This document shows positions 23,079 through 25,762 of a stretch of 25,762 bases of DNA, piece by piece. Position numbers and translations under genes: made by a program. How positions within the stretch are numbered: position 1 is the stretch's first letter; each line of letters opens with the position of its first letter. The stretch covers positions 1-25,762 of the forward strand of contig DAOTWG010000022.1 of the NCBI GenBank assembly GCA_034436015.1, read 5' to 3'. The notes below the pieces were generated by a model that was not told where the DNA came from, searched no databases, and saw only the letters and a list, made by a program, of their open reading frames with translations. This DNA comes from DAOTVX01 sp034436015. Lineage in GTDB: Bacteria > Chloroflexota > Anaerolineae > Anaerolineales > Villigracilaceae.

Positions 23079-24381
23079 GGAGTTGTCCTTTTTGTAGCGA
23101 GATTTCAGTAGGGAGAATCATCTTCCCGACGACAGGGCAAGTGTTCTTCACCTGTGTTTGCCTACGCAGACGGGCATTGCAAAGCGGTAGAGTGATCACG
23201 CCAGCCACAGTGAGCGCGCAAAGGAAGCCGAAAGCAAGTAGAATCAACAGGCCATATATCGTGACCTGTAAAGCGGCAAATGGATCGTTGTTTTCCAGTT
23301 GGGGAGCGCGTATCATGATATGCAAGGCGCAATACAGCATGATGACAATGGTTCCATTCCATAGCCCGTGCAGGCCGCTGCTGAGCAGGTACATGCCGAG
23401 CCATTGGCGGCGGCGCTGGCGTAGAAAGGCGCTCGCGATCGCGCCGCCCAGCAATGCGCTGACCGTGACGTGCATGACAGAACTGGCCGCGCGTCCTGCC
23501 ATGCCGATTCCCCAAAGAGGAGACATGGCACCTGCCGCTAACATGCTTTCCAGAAGCGAGAAGCCAGCCCCGCACAGCGCCCCCAGCGCGAATCCCTCGC
23601 CGATGGAAAGGAGACGCGGCCCTAAATAGAGTATGAGGGAGACTTTGGCGGCTTCCTCGATGAGAGGAACCACGAGGGCGGCAAAGAAAAGCAGGGCGAA
23701 GAATATCCATGGGTTGGAGAGGTAAGGTATTAGGAGATTGATTGCTTCTTGTGTCGTGAAGGCAGCCTTCAGTTGTTGCCTGAGGTCGCCCGTCAACTCA
23801 CGCCAGAAGGGCTGTTCCCCCCACAACAATTCACCTAGTCCTAGTCCGATGCCTAGCGTTAAGTACTCGCCGACCATTGCCAGCCCGGTGCTGCCGGCGA
23901 TTCCAAAGCCCAGCATGCTCCAGAAGCGACGCCTTGATGTAGAGAGTAGACCTCCTGCGCCGGCCAAGACCAGAATCGCGAGTGGTGGAAGGATGCCGAA
24001 CGGGAGCAAAGGTACCGTTCCTACCCAGCCGTATTCTGGGATGAGCATGACGAGGCTGCCTAAACAGAGCGTGACAACCCAGAGAACGCTAAGGGCGAAG
24101 AGATAGTCCAGACGGAGTGGGGGGAGCGTCAACGGGCGACTTGCACCACCGCGTAGGGCGCGCAGGTTGAGGACAAACATGGGAACCATCAATAAGGCGC
24201 AAGTTACCATCGTCGTTGCCTCGAGAGCGGCGCCTAGCATGGCTGCGACCTCTACTGCGCGCGGCAGAATGCCGGTGGTAATGAGGTAGAGACTACGGCC
24301 AAGGAAAACCAAGATGCTGACCAGGCTGAAAACGCTGGCCAGAAGCGCGCCCTGTTGCTCGGAAATAGAGAATGATCGCAT
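23053..24381 (-). CDS. prsW: PrsW-family intramembrane glutamic protease
   Basis: This 442-residue polytopic protein has about ten membrane helices. The family's active-site signatures are present: PLIEEAAK (239-246, E242/E243), GAGFSLLES (271-279, E278), a histidine in MHVTVSALLGG (H304) and SGLHGLWNG (335-343, H338). In Bacillus, PrsW makes the first cut in an anti-sigma factor. Whether this one does so is unknown, as no anti-sigma/sigma pair is in the window. An extra N-terminal membrane region (about 1-220) precedes the protease core, making it longer than PrsW itself. It begins eight bases after the folding-lipoprotein stop. Confidence 0.88.
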   Translation of the reverse strand: MRSFSISEQQGALLASVFSLVSILVFLGRSLYLITTGILPRAVEVAAMLGAALEATTMVTCALLMVPMFVLNLRALRGGASRPLTLPPLRLDYLFALSVLWVVTLCLGSLVMLIPEYGWVGTVPLLPFGILPPLAILVLAGAGGLLSTSRRRFWSMLGFGIAGSTGLAMVGEYLTLGIGLGLGELLWGEQPFWRELTGDLRQQLKAAFTTQEAINLLIPYLSNPWIFFALLFFAALVVPLIEEAAKVSLILYLGPRLLSIGEGFALGALCGAGFSLLESMLAAGAMSPLWGIGMAGRAASSVMHVTVSALLGGAIASAFLRQRRRQWLGMYLLSSGLHGLWNGTIVIMLYCALHIMIRAPQLENNDPFAALQVTIYGLLILLAFGFLCALTVAGVITLPLCNARLRRQTQVKNTCPVVGKMILPTEISLQKGQLHGNDSQIL

Positions 24382-24389
24382 TTGTTCTC

Positions 24390-25598
24390 TTAACGCTCTT
24401 CAATGGTTACGCGGTGTAAGATATCGCCAGGCGGAAGCCAGATGCCGGGTTGAGGATCGCGCGGCGTCAATTGTATGGCAGTTTCCAGGCCGGAGATGAC
24501 CTCGCCGAAAACGGTATATTGTCCGTTTAGGTGGGGAGCGGGGGCGAGGGTAATGAAGAATTGGCTGCCGTTCATATCTGCACCGGAGTTCGCCATGCCT
24601 ACCACGCCGGCGCGGTCGAAGCGTAGCGAGGAGTCGATTTCATTTGGGATGAAATACCCAGGCCCGCCCATGCCGGTTCCCGATGGATCGCCTGTCTGCG
24701 CGACGAAGCCGGGAATCACACGGTGAAAGGTAATGTTATCGAACCAGCCCTGACGGGCCAAAAACACGAAATTGTTCACGGTAAAGGGTGTTCTTTCCGC
24801 GAACAGTTGAATGACAATGTTACCTTTTTCTGTATGCAGTGTGGCGAGGTATTGTTTGGCCGGGTCAATGAGCATAGGAGGGCAGGAGGTGAATTGACGC
24901 TTGCTGAGCAATAGCAAGTGTAACATGGTATCCAGGCTATAGTAACTGACAACGCCGGCCTGAAGACGCCCATTGACGATGACCAGCGGCGGCACCGGAA
25001 TCTGTTTTGCCAGTTCTGCGGCGCGTCCTACTGCCTCGATAATGCTCGTGCTTTCCATATCGCTTCCAAATTGGGCGAGATTCAGACCAACATTTTCCGC
25101 TTCCTGTGCCAGCCAGGTGGAAAAGGCAGTTGGAGCCAAGGGCATCCATTCGGCTTGTTTTTCGTATAGAGCGTCGTGCATTTCCCAGAATTTCCCTTGC
25201 CGGGCGGCAGCATTGGCAGCACGCGCGGCCAACACCGACTTATCGTTCTTGTCTGCCAATGGTAGATGACGGTAAACCAGTTGTACTTCGTCTGGGTGGT
25301 CGGCGCGTAGAGTCTTGAGCAAATCGGCTAGATCGGCGCAAGAACGACACTGAAAATCGCTGTACACTATGATCGTGAGCACAGCGTCGCTTGGGCCCTG
25401 GCTGAAATCCTCCGGCCCGACAGGAGGGAATAGCGAGTCTTGTGGTTGAGGCGTGGGGTCCGGCGGCACGACGCGGCAAAACATTTTCAGCGGCGTAGCC
25501 GTGACCGGCTTGGGTGGTGCGAGGGAGGGCTGCGTCTGGGCGACGCAGGCGGTCAGCAGGGCAACGGTCAGTAGGAGAGAAGGTATCCAATGGCGCAT
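24390..25598 (-). CDS. Lipoprotein fusing a DsbA-like thioredoxin domain to a cyclophilin peptidyl-prolyl isomerase
   Basis: This 402-residue protein opens with a signal peptide and lipobox LLTAC (C18). A proline-rich linker runs to about 65. A DsbA/Thioredoxin_4 domain (about 68-235) has CRSC (84-87) and a V-P-P cis-proline loop (202-204). A complete cyclophilin domain (about 249-402) has FHRVIPGFVAQTGD (291-304, with R293), GSQFFIT (344-350) and NGQYTVFG (358-365). It should sit on the outer face of the cytoplasmic membrane and could both oxidise or isomerise disulfides and isomerise prolines in exported proteins. Each domain is well supported, the combined action is inferred. The start is set by the signal peptide; no Shine-Dalgarno is seen. 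Confidence 0.9.
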   Translation of the reverse strand: MRHWIPSLLLTVALLTACVAQTQPSLAPPKPVTATPLKMFCRVVPPDPTPQPQDSLFPPVGPEDFSQGPSDAVLTIIVYSDFQCRSCADLADLLKTLRADHPDEVQLVYRHLPLADKNDKSVLAARAANAAARQGKFWEMHDALYEKQAEWMPLAPTAFSTWLAQEAENVGLNLAQFGSDMESTSIIEAVGRAAELAKQIPVPPLVIVNGRLQAGVVSYYSLDTMLHLLLLSKRQFTSCPPMLIDPAKQYLATLHTEKGNIVIQLFAERTPFTVNNFVFLARQGWFDNITFHRVIPGFVAQTGDPSGTGMGGPGYFIPNEIDSSLRFDRAGVVGMANSGADMNGSQFFITLAPAPHLNGQYTVFGEVISGLETAIQLTPRDPQPGIWLPPGDILHRVTIEER

Positions 25599-25762
25599 GG
25601 CAAAACTTTGTGGGGTGAATAGAGCGAATGGGGGTGGGTAACGTGCGCATAAAAAGAGGCCAGTCGCGAGAGGGCATTCTGTAAATCTTCGAAGGAATCC
25701 ATCGTTGCGATGGTTTTGAGAAAGTCGGCTAGCGAATGCGAGCGTGCGCGCAGGGCGCGCAC
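25568..25762 (-). CDS. C-terminal end of an unidentified protein (partial)
   Basis: The frame enters from the right edge and stops at 25568, giving 64 residues including DFLKTIATMDSFEDLQNALS, a plausible amphipathic helix. Codon use is like that of the neighbours. The 31-base overlap with the lipoprotein gene resembles the 26- and 32-base overlaps further down the same operon. I do not recognise the family; it could also be a chance open frame. Confidence 0.45.
   Translation of the reverse strand: MRALRARSHSLADFLKTIATMDSFEDLQNALSRLASFYAHVTHPHSLYSPHKVLPCAIGYLLSY

Noticed and set aside
1..25762. tRNA, rRNA, CRISPR arrays, insertion sequences, attachment sites
   Set aside because: No T-loop-like tRNA ends, repeated spacer pattern, transposase motif or flanking inverted repeats were seen by eye.

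Overview
The window reads as ordinary chromosomal DNA from a moderately GC-rich, gene-dense bacterium. The gene mix suggests Chloroflexota, probably an Anaerolineae/Caldilineae-like lineage. It includes a bifunctional phosphoglucose/phosphomannose isomerase, class II aldolase, paralogous MoxR-DUF58 pairs with a DUF4129 membrane protein, slipin/NfeD, PrsW protease, DedA and an HNH nuclease of the 'LNANYEP' type. This placement is an inference from family content only. No rRNA, tRNA, CRISPR array, insertion sequence or phage gene was recognised.

Left edge (1-4647): a DNA-methyltransferase N-terminal part on the minus strand, with an apparent one-base frameshift near position 96. It diverges from class II fructose-bisphosphate aldolase, which has a -10 box, a perfect 16-bp palindrome at the predicted transcript start, a strong ribosome binding site and a hairpin terminator. 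A PcrA/UvrD helicase follows. Minus-strand block (4635-11268): GNAT acetyltransferase, RNase D, beta-CASP metallo-beta-lactamase ribonuclease, a D-threonine aldolase/D-serine dehydratase-like PLP enzyme, and MoxR ATPase plus DUF58 (ATGA overlap). Next come a slipin-NfeD membrane pair (minus, 11343-12861) with a perfect 14-bp-stem terminator, and, divergently, a second MoxR-DUF58 pair with a DUF4129 membrane protein and an HNH nuclease (plus, 13016-17318).

Right part: a minus-strand operon (17334-20460) of ABC ATPase, ABC-2 permease fused to a SpoIIM-like domain, and a tRNase Z-like hydrolase. Across a 342-bp gene-free region lies the phosphoglucose/phosphomannose isomerase (plus). Convergent to it is a tightly overlapped minus-strand operon (21893-25762): an unidentified C-terminus, a lipoprotein fusing a DsbA-like thioredoxin fold to a cyclophilin, PrsW, DedA and a PduO-type cobalamin adenosyltransferase.

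Much of the window concerns the cell envelope. It has two MoxR/DUF58 modules, a SpoIIM-domain permease, a DUF4129 protein, slipin/NfeD, and a PrsW/DedA/folding-lipoprotein operon. Besides the domain fusions, the least expected observations are a 15-nt promoter segment shared by the two sugar-phosphate genes and two candidate leaderless transcripts with identical -10-to-ATG spacing. I did not find a clearly new multi-gene system. The closest candidates are the duplicated MoxR modules with the SpoIIM-fused exporter.
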